Below, in pieces: positions 56,771-64,000 of a stretch of 64,000 nucleotides of DNA. The stretch comes from an uncultured Muribaculaceae bacterium (lineage in GTDB: Bacteria > Bacteroidota > Bacteroidia > Bacteroidales > Muribaculaceae). The stretch is from positions 186,001 through 250,000 of the forward strand of contig CALUMG010000001.1 of the NCBI GenBank assembly GCA_944321705.1, in the 5' to 3' direction. The position numbers and the translations under genes are program-made. The notes below the pieces were generated by a model. The model did not search any database. It saw only the letters and a list, made by a program, of their open reading frames with translations, and was not told the DNA's origin. Every line of letters starts with the position of its first letter. Position 1 is the first letter of the stretch.

Positions 56771-56807
56771 CAATAATAAAAAACAGGGACTTAATAAAAG
56801 CCCCTGT
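56771..56807 (-). terminator. Terminator after the small membrane protein gene
   Basis: Stem ACAGGG/CCCTGT (56783-56788 with 56802-56807) extended by CTT/AAG inside; on the minus strand a T run follows. It lies 29 bases after the stop codon at 56836. Confidence 0.75.
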
Positions 56808-56835
56808 CGTTCAAGTATTTCTTTGAAAAATTGGA

Positions 56836-57336
56836 TTATTGCAACTTGTATCCTGTTATGATTTTGTTTGAGCTTCCTCTCCAAGGCAAGGTTCCACGAT
56901 ATTCCTTGTAGGTGAGGGTAACTCGTCTCCCTGTTGCTTGCAATTCCATCAGGTCTTTGGCTATCGAGTCGTTTTCTATCGAGAAGATGAAATCGCGTTG
57001 ATAAATCTTTGAAGTGTCGGCAATGTATTCTTCAGTCACCATTTGGCCTTCGTAGGTCTTGAACAAAAAACCTTCGAGTCTTACTTGCGTTATTGCACCG
57101 CGTTGCTGGGCTTCACTCACGAAGGGCACCCAAAATATCACGGCTATCCACGAAGCCAGTCCAATGACAATCAGCACGACAATTGTCATCATTGCAGTTT
57201 TCAGCTTGTTGTGTCGCCGTTCAATGGTGACTTCGGCCACTTCTTTAGCTTCCTTTTGTTGGGGAGTTATCTCTTCGGTTTTCTCTTCTTCAGGGATGTG
57301 GTCTCCGTCGAAATAATCTTCATAATCTTTTCCCAT
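56836..57336 (-). CDS. Single-pass membrane protein of unknown function
   Basis: 166 residues. An acidic, Glu-rich cytoplasmic N-terminus (~1-45) is followed by one membrane helix (MMTIVVLIVIGLASWIAVIFWVPFV, ~49-73). The ~90-residue C-terminal domain is probably periplasmic, with GAITQVRLEGFLFKTYEGQM and YRGTLPWRGSSNKIITG. No family recognised. It follows the flippase-like gene by 33 bases on the same strand and is probably in the same operon. Confidence 0.75.
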   Translation of the reverse strand: MGKDYEDYFDGDHIPEEEKTEEITPQQKEAKEVAEVTIERRHNKLKTAMMTIVVLIVIGLASWIAVIFWVPFVSEAQQRGAITQVRLEGFLFKTYEGQMVTEEYIADTSKIYQRDFIFSIENDSIAKDLMELQATGRRVTLTYKEYRGTLPWRGSSNKIITGYKLQ

Positions 57337-57369
57337 ATTGCAATTTCAAATAAAGTTTCTGGATAAAAT

Positions 57370-58422
57370 TCACAATTTCATTCCTGTGCCTGATGTGTGT
57401 ACTATGGTTTTGCCATTTTTTATGCGAACACGGTCTATTGCCATGTAGGTAAATGCATATATTCCCAATGCGATGAGCAGGATGGTCTGTATTCCCCAAA
57501 CGAGCATGGCAAAAGCCGAAGCCTGCGGATCGAAATTTTGCGGATTGAATGTGCCTATTCCGTATAGCGACAATCCGAATATTATGGCAATGTGCCAAGA
57601 ACCGAGCCCTCCGTTAGTGGGGATGCCCATGCCTATGCTGCTTAGGACAAACAGGACAAGTGTTGCTTTAACTCCTATGTCATGCGTGAAGCTGAAGGCG
57701 AATGTGGCAATATATAATTGAAGGAAGTAGCACCCCCAAATGAGGATTGTATAGGCCAAGAACCACCACTTGCCTTCCATTTTGCCTATTGCCGAGAACC
57801 CTTCCCACAGATTGCGTGCAGCCTCTTTGGTTTTCATTACCAGCTTGTTTTGAGTCTTGCTTGTGAACAACCAAATTACCAATATTATGCATGCGGCCAC
57901 TGCGCACCACACGAGCGGAGATGTCAGTATGTTCCACAAACCGTCTTTTATTTGCGGATAAGTGTACAGGAATGAATAGAATGCGTCTTGAGCCAAGAAG
58001 AATGTGAATATGGTCAACAATAGTACGGTGACGGTGTCGCATAGCCGGTCGGCCACCATCGAGCCGAGCACGGCCGAGAAAGATGCTTTCTGCCGGTTGG
58101 CAATGTAGCCTGTTCGCCACACTTCCCCGAGTCGAGGGAAAATCAAGTTTACTGCGTATGTGCCGAAGATGGAGTTGACTAGTGCGCTTATGGGGGCATC
58201 TACTCCTATGGCTCGTAATTGCAGTCTCCAACGAAATGCCCTGAACACATGGCTGAATATGCTTACGATTATTACTGGTATGAACCATAGGTATTCCACA
58301 TTTTCCGACAGGATGTTGCGGATTTGGTTCATGTCGACATTTGAATACAAGAAATAAAACAACCCTACGCCGATGGCGATGAATAGGACATATTTCAGAA
58401 TGTTGGATATAATTTTCTTCAC
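57370..58422 (-). CDS. Lysylphosphatidylglycerol-synthase-like (flippase-like) membrane protein
   Basis: 350 residues from the GTG at 58422, which gives the usual KKIISNILKYVLF beginning; an ATG at 58473 is possible. About eight membrane segments with UPF0104/LPG-synthase TM-domain landmarks: FRAFRWRLQLRAIGV, the strong NLIFPRLGEVWRTGYIANRQ, VVADRL-type MVADRLCDTV, and GLGSWHIAIIFGL near the end. There is no C-terminal synthase domain, so it probably moves or senses a lipid rather than aminoacylating it. Divergent from rsmA, with overlapping promoters. Confidence 0.85.
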   Translation of the reverse strand: MKKIISNILKYVLFIAIGVGLFYFLYSNVDMNQIRNILSENVEYLWFIPVIIVSIFSHVFRAFRWRLQLRAIGVDAPISALVNSIFGTYAVNLIFPRLGEVWRTGYIANRQKASFSAVLGSMVADRLCDTVTVLLLTIFTFFLAQDAFYSFLYTYPQIKDGLWNILTSPLVWCAVAACIILVIWLFTSKTQNKLVMKTKEAARNLWEGFSAIGKMEGKWWFLAYTILIWGCYFLQLYIATFAFSFTHDIGVKATLVLFVLSSIGMGIPTNGGLGSWHIAIIFGLSLYGIGTFNPQNFDPQASAFAMLVWGIQTILLIALGIYAFTYMAIDRVRIKNGKTIVHTSGTGMKL

Positions 58423-58490
58423 TGTCTGTTTTTTGATGATATTAAAATAGTGTGTGCCGCCGATACTTTGCATGAGCAGGGCGAAAAAGG

Positions 58491-58522
58491 TTTGTTTTTC
58501 TCTCGTTTATGCATTATCTTTG
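58491..58522 (+). promoter_or_regulatory. Promoter of rsmA
   Basis: TTTG (58491-58494), a 20-base spacer and TATCTTTG (58515-58522). The start codon is ~115 bases downstream. Confidence 0.65.
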
Positions 58523-58532
58523 TACAACTTTG

Positions 58533-58566
58533 CAAAGATACGCGAAATAATTTGTATCGTAGCAAA
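58533..58566 (-). promoter_or_regulatory. Minus-strand promoter of the flippase-like gene
   Basis: CAAAGATA (58533-58540) reads TATCTTTG on the minus strand; a TTTG (complement at 58563-58566) lies 22 bases upstream of it. Together with the rsmA -7 element it forms a near palindrome. Confidence 0.5.
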
Positions 58567-58636
58567 ATTATATCCATTTTCACATGGACTGAAAGGGGAA
58601 GGAATTATTTTTCACAAATCGTGTAATGTCGTGACT

Positions 58637-59410
58637 ATGCAACAGGTTAAAGCAAAAAAATACCTCGGGCAGCATTTTCTCACCGATTTGTCGGTGGCAA
58701 GCCGCATTGCAGGTACGATGGACAATTACAAAGGTGTACCTCTTTTGGAAATAGGACCCGGGATGGGCGTTTTGACACAATTCTTGCTCAAGAATGGTCA
58801 TGACTTGAAAGTTGTGGAGCTCGACGATGAATCGGTGGTTTATCTTAAAGACCGATTTGATGAGCTTGATGGTCGAATTATCGCAGCCGATTTCCTTAAG
58901 CTCGATTTGAAGAGCGTGTATGGCGACGGCATGTTCAACGTGATAGGGAATTATCCTTATAACATATCTTCCCAGATATTTTTCAAGATTCTTGAATATA
59001 AAGATCAAGTACAGTGTTGCAGCGGAATGTTGCAGCGAGAAGTTGCGCAGCGCATTGCGGCGCCACCGGGTTCCAAGACTTATGGGATATTGTCGGTGTT
59101 GTTGCAGGCATGGTACGATATAGAATATTTGTTTACAGTTGATGAAAATGTGTTCGACCCTCCGCCCAAGGTCAAATCGGGAGTGATAAGGCTCGTTCGA
59201 AACAATGTGACCGAACTTGGATGCGACGAGGCAATGTTCAAGACTGTGGTCAAGACGGCATTCGGGCAGCGACGCAAAACTTTGCGTAATTCCTTGAAAG
59301 GAATGTTGCCTGCCGATGTGGGTGATTCAGCGTCGCTTTTATCACTAAGACCGGAACAATTAAGCGTGGCTCAATTTGTCAAGTTGACAAATCTTGTGAC
59401 GGCGCGTTGA
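58637..59410 (+). CDS. rsmA: 16S rRNA (adenine1518/1519-N6) dimethyltransferase
   Basis: 257 residues from the ATG at 58637, because the KAKKYLGQHFLTD start is the conserved N-terminus; the longer open frame upstream crosses the promoter. RsmA (KsgA) dimethylates two adenines near the 3' end of 16S rRNA during 30S maturation. SAM site LLEIGPGMGVLTQFLL, catalytic NVIGNYPYNISSQIF (NPPY-like motif), and the C-terminal FGQRRKTLRNSLKGML. Followed by mgtE after 92 bases. Confidence 0.96.
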   Translation: MQQVKAKKYLGQHFLTDLSVASRIAGTMDNYKGVPLLEIGPGMGVLTQFLLKNGHDLKVVELDDESVVYLKDRFDELDGRIIAADFLKLDLKSVYGDGMFNVIGNYPYNISSQIFFKILEYKDQVQCCSGMLQREVAQRIAAPPGSKTYGILSVLLQAWYDIEYLFTVDENVFDPPPKVKSGVIRLVRNNVTELGCDEAMFKTVVKTAFGQRRKTLRNSLKGMLPADVGDSASLLSLRPEQLSVAQFVKLTNLVTAR

Positions 59411-59502
59411 CGCGCATGTCAAAAAAAGAAAGGGAAATAAAAGTTATCATTCATCTTAAATAACCTGCCATTCACGGGTGTGGCGGGAATATGTAAAAAC
59501 TC

Positions 59503-60864
59503 ATGAAGGAATTTACCGATGAATATTTGTTGCAAGTAAAAGAACTCATAGCCGCCAATGATGAGAAAGGCGCAAAGGAGTTGCTTGCCAATTTGCACCC
59601 TGCCGACATAGCCGACTTGTATCATGACCTTGATACGGAAGAGGCCGAATTCCTGAACAAGCTGCTTGACGACGAAACTGCCGCCGAGGTCCTCATGGAA
59701 CTTGACGAGGACGACCGTAAGGAACTCCTTTCGCAAATGCCTAAGGAAGATATTGCCAAGCAACTTGAGCACCTTGATTCGGATGATGCGGTAGACCTTA
59801 TACAGGAACTTGACGAGGACGACCGTGACGAGGTTATCTCGCACATCGACGACGTGGAGCAGGCTGGGGACATCATTGACTTGTTGAAGTATGACGATGA
59901 CACGGCGGGCGGGCTCATGGGTACCGAAATGATTGTGGTGAATGAGAACTGGAGCATGCCCGAGTGCATGAAACAGATGCGCATGCAAGCAGAGGACATG
60001 GATGAAATATATTATGTCTATGTGGTGGATGATGAAAACCGTCTCAAGGGTGTCTTCCCGTTGAAGAAGATGATAACGCACCCGTCGGTATCCAAGATAA
60101 AGCATGTCATGGTGACTGACCCGATAGCCGTCAAAGCCGACACGCCGATAGAAGAAGTTGCCCTTGATTTTGAAAAATACAATCTTGTCGCAATGCCGGT
60201 TATTGACTCGATAGGACGGCTCGTGGGACGCATAACGGTCGACGACATCATGGATCAGGTGCGTGAGCAAAGTGAGCGTGACTATCAGTTGGCATCAGGT
60301 ATCTCGGCCGACGTGGAAACCAACGATAACTTGTGGACGCAGACCAAGGCACGACTGCCGTGGCTGCTGATAGGCATGATAGGAGGTCTGGCCAACTCGG
60401 TGATTCTCGGGAACTTTGAAAATGGGTTTGCAACCAATCCGGCAATGGCGTTGTTCATTCCGTTGATTGGTGGAACAGGAGGAAACGTGGGCATTCAGTC
60501 CTCGGCTATCATAGTGCAGGGCCTTGCCAATGGCAGCCTTGACATAAAGCATTCAGCCAAGCAATTGCTTAAAGAGCTTGGTGTGGGATTGATAAATGCC
60601 AGCATAATATCGGCACTGGTGTTCATATATAACTGCTTCTTCCTTGATGACCCGACACGGGTCACCACTGTGGCAGTGTCGGTATCATTGTTTTCCGTGG
60701 TGATATTTGCTTCCATATTTGGGACTTTTGTGCCATTGACGCTTGAGAAATTGAAAATAGACCCGGCTCTTGCGACAGGGCCGTTCATCAGTATCACAAA
60801 CGATATCATAGGCATGGTGATATACACCACTGTAAGTTCGCTGCTCATGTGCGCGCTGATGTGA
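59503..60864 (+). CDS. mgtE: Magnesium transporter MgtE
   Basis: 453 residues. An acidic N-terminal MgtE_N superhelix (residues ~20-130: LHPADIADLYHDLDTEEAEFL, LDEDDRKELLSQMP, with many Asp/Glu) is followed by a CBS pair (~135-260: VVDDENRLKGVFPLKKM, IDSIGRLVGRITVDDIM). Five membrane helices carry the family motif PLIGGTGGNVGIQSSAIIVQGLA. A Mg2+-gated channel in the inner membrane that closes when cytoplasmic Mg2+ is high. Length is normal. Confidence 0.96.
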   Translation: MKEFTDEYLLQVKELIAANDEKGAKELLANLHPADIADLYHDLDTEEAEFLNKLLDDETAAEVLMELDEDDRKELLSQMPKEDIAKQLEHLDSDDAVDLIQELDEDDRDEVISHIDDVEQAGDIIDLLKYDDDTAGGLMGTEMIVVNENWSMPECMKQMRMQAEDMDEIYYVYVVDDENRLKGVFPLKKMITHPSVSKIKHVMVTDPIAVKADTPIEEVALDFEKYNLVAMPVIDSIGRLVGRITVDDIMDQVREQSERDYQLASGISADVETNDNLWTQTKARLPWLLIGMIGGLANSVILGNFENGFATNPAMALFIPLIGGTGGNVGIQSSAIIVQGLANGSLDIKHSAKQLLKELGVGLINASIISALVFIYNCFFLDDPTRVTTVAVSVSLFSVVIFASIFGTFVPLTLEKLKIDPALATGPFISITNDIIGMVIYTTVSSLLMCALM

Positions 60865-60971
60865 TAAGTTTGGAATAATCAATAAATTCGCTATATTTGA
60901 ATAATTTAGGCAGTGTTTCGGCAATGTTGAAAATAAACAGGTTCATTTTTTTCATTGCGCTCAACTTGCAT

Positions 60972-60979
60972 TATATTTG
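60972..60979 (+). promoter_or_regulatory. Candidate -7 element for the saccharopine-dehydrogenase-family gene
   Basis: TATATTTG, 27 bases before the start codon; a second match (TATATTTG at 60892-60899) lies further upstream. Confidence 0.45.
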
Positions 60980-61005
60980 CATAACATTTTTAATCAATAA
61001 ATAGA

Positions 61006-62202
61006 ATGAGCAAGGTATTGATAATCGGAGCCGGCGGTGTGGGAACGGTAGTAGCCCACAAGTGTGCCCAAAACCCTGATGTGTTCAACGAGATTGTAAT
61101 TGCGTCGCGCACCAAGAGCAAATGTGATGCGGTGGCCAAGGCAATCGGCAAAGACAATATCGTCACCGACAGCGTCGATGCCGATAATGTCGGAGAACTT
61201 GTCGCTTTGTTTAAGAAACATAATCCCGACATCGTGATTAATGTGGCATTGCCATATCAGGACCTTACCATCATGGATGCGTGCCTCGAATGTGGCGTCA
61301 ATTATCTTGACACGGCCAATTATGAGCCTAAAGATGAGGCTCATTTTGAATACAGTTGGCAATGGGCTTATCGTGACCGTTTTGAAAAAGCAGGTTTGAC
61401 TGCCATCCTCGGTTGTGGATTTGACCCGGGAGTGTCGGGTGTTTACACGGCTTATGCAGCAAAACATCATTTCAAGGAAATTCACTACCTCGACATAGTG
61501 GATTGCAATGCCGGTAATCACGGAAAGGCTTTCGCCACAAATTTCAATCCAGAAATCAATATCCGCGAGATAACTCAAAAAGGTAAATACTATGAAGATG
61601 GCAAATGGATTGAAACCGAGCCTCAAGAGATACACAAGACGTTGAATTATCCAAATATAGGCCCGCGTGAATCCTACTTGTTGTATCATGAAGAATTGGA
61701 ATCGCTTGTGGCCAATTTCCCGACAATCAAGCGTGCTCGTTTCTGGATGACATTCGGACAAGAATACCTTACACATTTGAGAGTCATTCAAGATATCGGC
61801 ATGGCAAGCATTGAGCCTATCATGTATGAGGGTCGCGAAATCGTTCCATTGCAATTCTTGAAGGCTGTTTTGCCAAATCCCAAGGAACTTGGGGTTAATT
61901 ATCATGGAGAAACTTCCATCGGATGCCGCATAAGGGGTATTGACAAAGAAGGTAAACCGTTGACTTACTATATATACAATAATTGCAGCCATGAAGATGC
62001 ATACAAGGAAACTGGAATGCAGGCTGTCAGCTACACGACAGGTGTACCTGCCATGACGGGGGCAATGATGTTCTTGAAAGGCTTGTGGAACAAGCCGGGC
62101 GTGCACAACGTTGAAGAATTTGACCCGGACCCGTTCCTCGACGTGCTTAACAAGCAAGGTTTGCCATGGCATGAAATATTCAATGGGGATCTTGAACTTT
62201 GA
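61006..62202 (+). CDS. Saccharopine dehydrogenase family protein, probable carboxynorspermidine/carboxyspermidine dehydrogenase
   Basis: 398 residues. Rossmann start KVLIIGAGGVGTVVAHKCAQ, then IVIASRTKSKCDAVAKAIG, NVALPYQDLTIMDACLECGVNYLDTANYEP and GCGFDPGVSGVYTAYAAKH. This matches the group that reductively condenses a diamine with aspartate semialdehyde to give carboxy-(nor)spermidine, the polyamine route used by many gut Bacteroidales. The partner decarboxylase is not in the window. Own promoter and strong terminator. Confidence 0.85.
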   Translation: MSKVLIIGAGGVGTVVAHKCAQNPDVFNEIVIASRTKSKCDAVAKAIGKDNIVTDSVDADNVGELVALFKKHNPDIVINVALPYQDLTIMDACLECGVNYLDTANYEPKDEAHFEYSWQWAYRDRFEKAGLTAILGCGFDPGVSGVYTAYAAKHHFKEIHYLDIVDCNAGNHGKAFATNFNPEINIREITQKGKYYEDGKWIETEPQEIHKTLNYPNIGPRESYLLYHEELESLVANFPTIKRARFWMTFGQEYLTHLRVIQDIGMASIEPIMYEGREIVPLQFLKAVLPNPKELGVNYHGETSIGCRIRGIDKEGKPLTYYIYNNCSHEDAYKETGMQAVSYTTGVPAMTGAMMFLKGLWNKPGVHNVEEFDPDPFLDVLNKQGLPWHEIFNGDLEL

Positions 62203-62249
62203 TATGGTTCAGTCATAATTTTGTTCAAGACAGCATTATGATATATGAG

Positions 62250-62290
62250 GCCTGCGCTGCAAAAAAACTTGCAAGGCGCAGGCTTTTTTG
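62250..62290 (+). terminator. Terminator after the carboxynorspermidine dehydrogenase-like gene
   Basis: GC-rich 8-bp stem (62250-62257 with 62276-62283) extended inside by TGCAA/TTGCA, followed by six Ts. Confidence 0.9.
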
Positions 62291-62360
62291 TGTCATTCAG
62301 TGAAATAAGAGCCAAGATTATTATTTTTGCGGCAGAAGTCTGATAATTTGAATCAGCAGA

Positions 62361-63284
62361 ATGAGAGAAATAAACGACATAGAGAATGTCAAGCAACGAT
62401 TTTGTACATATCTGACAGTAGAGAAAGGCCTTTCCAAAAATACGGCCGAGGGCTATATCGATGATGTGAACAAGCTGTTGTTATATACAGGTTCAGGCGG
62501 CATCACTTTGTGTGATGTGAAAGAAGAGAATCTGCACGAATTTTTGTGCGGACTTAATGACATAGGCATTGTTCCGCGTTCGCAAGCCCGTATTCTTTCG
62601 GGAGTGAAAGCGTTTTTTAAGTTTTTGAAAATAGAGGGCTATATTGATGAAAATCCTTCTTTGCTGCTTGAATCTCCTAATTTCGGGCGGAAATTGCCCG
62701 ATGTGTTGTCGGTTGAGGAAATAGATGCCATGATTGCTGCCATAGATATTGGCAAGGCCGACGGGCAGCGTAACAAGGCCATCGTTGAAACATTGTATGG
62801 ATGCGGACTGCGTGTCAGCGAACTCGTTAATTTGCGCATCTCGCAAATTTATGCTCGTGAGGAGTATGTTATCATAGAAGGGAAGGGAGGCAAGCAACGG
62901 TTGGTGCCTATATCGCAAGTTGCGCTCAAGGAAATACAGAAGTATATAAATAGCCGCCGTTCACGGCTGAAAATAGCTCGAGGATGCGATGACATCGTGT
63001 TCTTAAGCAATCGTGGAGGTAGGTTGTCGCGAGTGATGGTTTTTTATATTATAAAGCAACTGTGCGAATTGGCCGGAATATATAAAAATATCAGTCCGCA
63101 CACGTTAAGACATTCATTTGCCACGCATTTGCTTGAGGGTGGAGCTAATCTTAGGGCAATACAGCAAATGCTCGGGCACGAAAGCATAACGACAACCGAA
63201 GTATATGTGCATATCGACCGCTCGATGTTGCGAAGGGAGATTCTTGAGCATCATCCACGAAATATGCGTAATGTGAAACGATGA
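62361..63284 (+). CDS. xerD: Tyrosine recombinase XerD
   Basis: 307 residues. An N-terminal SAM-like core-binding domain (~10-100, LTVEKGLSKNTAEGYIDDVNKLL) and a catalytic domain with the full set Arg151 (GCGLRVSEL), Lys175 (IIEGKGGKQR), His247 and Arg250 (SPHTLRHSF), His273 (LGHESI) and Tyr282 (TTEVYVH). The start, length and sequence fit the chromosomal dimer-resolution recombinase rather than a mobile-element integrase. No att-like repeats or mobility genes are next to it. Ends 3 bases from the converging porin gene. Confidence 0.92.
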   Translation: MREINDIENVKQRFCTYLTVEKGLSKNTAEGYIDDVNKLLLYTGSGGITLCDVKEENLHEFLCGLNDIGIVPRSQARILSGVKAFFKFLKIEGYIDENPSLLLESPNFGRKLPDVLSVEEIDAMIAAIDIGKADGQRNKAIVETLYGCGLRVSELVNLRISQIYAREEYVIIEGKGGKQRLVPISQVALKEIQKYINSRRSRLKIARGCDDIVFLSNRGGRLSRVMVFYIIKQLCELAGIYKNISPHTLRHSFATHLLEGGANLRAIQQMLGHESITTTEVYVHIDRSMLRREILEHHPRNMRNVKR

Positions 63285-63287
63285 CAA

Positions 63288-64000
63288 TCAGAATCTAACC
63301 ATCACTTCGGCAACGATTTTGTCTTGTTCAGACACCTGTATCTCAGCACCTTCGTTGTAAAAGTAATTTTCGTAGTTAAGGCGCAAGTCGGCAATGAATG
63401 GCTTGGTTATGCTGAAAGTAAAACCAGCCGTCACGCGCTTGCGGGCATAATCGGTAATGTATAGCTTGCCTTGATCGTTGAACGTTCCGTCGCTGTGGTC
63501 GCCCATGTAATCGAAACGGGCAAGGACTGAAATCTTGTGCAGCAACTTTTTCTTAATCATTATGTCATAACAACCGAAGATGTCTATAGCCTGTACCGAC
63601 TTGAATGAATTGTCGCAGTAGTGCTTGTGCAGGAATTCCCCTTCAAGCATCCAGTTGTTCCATTTCCATGTCAAACCGGCATTATACATATAAATGTCAA
63701 TGCTTTCGGGTCTTATTTTTTGCACGCTTAAGACCAGATTCAATTCATCGACAAGCCGGAATTGCGCTTTTGCCGAGAAATTAATGAAATTGCTCCAAAA
63801 GTCTTTTTGGTTTGTAAGTCCCGATCCGTTGAATACGCCTGCTTCAAGGGTTATTGGGATGAAAGGATTGAAAGTGTATCCAAGTGTGGCTCCCACATCG
63901 CGCACATTACCAACTTGCTTGGCTATGAAAGAGCGGTTGGCGAAATATTGTTGGTGAGGAGAGCGATGAGCATCGATGGTAAATGGCACGCGCATTTGTC
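63288..64000 (-). CDS. Phosphate-selective porin O/P family protein, C-terminal part
   Basis: The frame is open to the right edge, so the N-terminus is outside the window; about 237 residues are visible. They form alternating amphipathic strands of a beta barrel (YNAGLTWKWNNWMLEGEFLHK, LLHKISVLARFDYMGDHSDG, ITKPFIADLRLNYENYFY) and end in a terminal Phe (VAEVMVRF). The visible start, QMRVPFTIDAHRSPHQQYF, fits the OprO/OprP porin group, which pass anions such as phosphate through the outer membrane. Convergent with xerD. Confidence 0.85.
   Translation of the reverse strand, partial: QMRVPFTIDAHRSPHQQYFANRSFIAKQVGNVRDVGATLGYTFNPFIPITLEAGVFNGSGLTNQKDFWSNFINFSAKAQFRLVDELNLVLSVQKIRPESIDIYMYNAGLTWKWNNWMLEGEFLHKHYCDNSFKSVQAIDIFGCYDIMIKKKLLHKISVLARFDYMGDHSDGTFNDQGKLYITDYARKRVTAGFTFSITKPFIADLRLNYENYFYNEGAEIQVSEQDKIVAEVMVRF

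Noticed and set aside
58454..58636. 61-codon upstream extension of rsmA
   Set aside because: It runs through the rsmA promoter elements, and the conserved N-terminus begins at 58637.
62361..63284. Tyrosine recombinase as sign of an integrated element
   Set aside because: Domain length, motifs and position fit the housekeeping XerD. No integrase-associated att repeats, tRNA gene or mobility genes are adjacent.

Overview
The window reads as chromosomal DNA of a member of the Bacteroidales. Recurrent promoter sequences match the Bacteroidetes type (-7 TAnnTTTG, sometimes with a -33 TTTG or TTG about 19-21 bp upstream). Typical families are present: DUF4254, DUF418, DUF2807, DUF5689, a zinc-less TopA, a TonB-dependent receptor with a carboxypeptidase-like N-terminal domain, and a protein ending in a type-IX-secretion-like sorting tail. 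A Muribaculaceae- or Prevotella-like gut bacterium is plausible, but that is inference. I see no rRNA, tRNA, CRISPR array or insertion sequence.

Layout. 0-7 kb: the end of a TPR protein, a second TPR protein, a LytTR regulator-MATE exporter pair, and a divergent TPR histidine kinase/LuxR response regulator pair. 6.4-11.4 kb: DUF4254, a glycosyltransferase-9 gene fused to an extra C-terminal domain, topA, and a small membrane protein. 11.6-17.8 kb: acyl-CoA synthetase with its XRE-cupin regulator, a lipoprotein alpha-amylase, gapA and mscL. 17.8-22.3 kb: acyltransferase, ferredoxin-like membrane protein-thyA-folA, and an RluA-type pseudouridine synthase. 22.5-26.3 kb: an accessory stretch with a lipoprotein, a Fic protein bracketed by 29-bp direct repeats, a long structured RNA leader in front of a small secreted protein, and an 80-residue orphan. 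26.4-29.3 kb: legB-ATP-grasp-neuB, part of a nonulosonic (sialic/legionaminic) acid pathway. 29.6-37 kb: dusB, DUF2807, DUF418, POT transporter, sufE and a PpiD-like chaperone.

37-46.6 kb: metK preceded by what I read as a SAM-II-class riboswitch with a visible alternative pairing, then a tripartite RND efflux operon with related AraC-type regulators on both sides. 46.7-56.6 kb: a secreted endonuclease/exonuclease/phosphatase divergent from a TonB-dependent receptor and a DUF5689 lipoprotein, followed by a zinc-ribbon/DUF805 membrane protein and a two-repeat secreted protein. I propose this as a candidate extracellular nucleic-acid or phosphodiester scavenging locus. 56.8-64 kb: a small membrane protein, a flippase-like membrane protein, rsmA, mgtE, a carboxynorspermidine-dehydrogenase-like gene, xerD and the end of a porin.

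Most genes are single or in two- or three-gene operons, and many are closed by clear hairpin terminators. The items most worth a second look are the structured leader and repeat-flanked fic gene (23.8-25.4 kb), the metK leader, the glycosyltransferase fusion, and the nuclease/TonB/DUF5689 locus.
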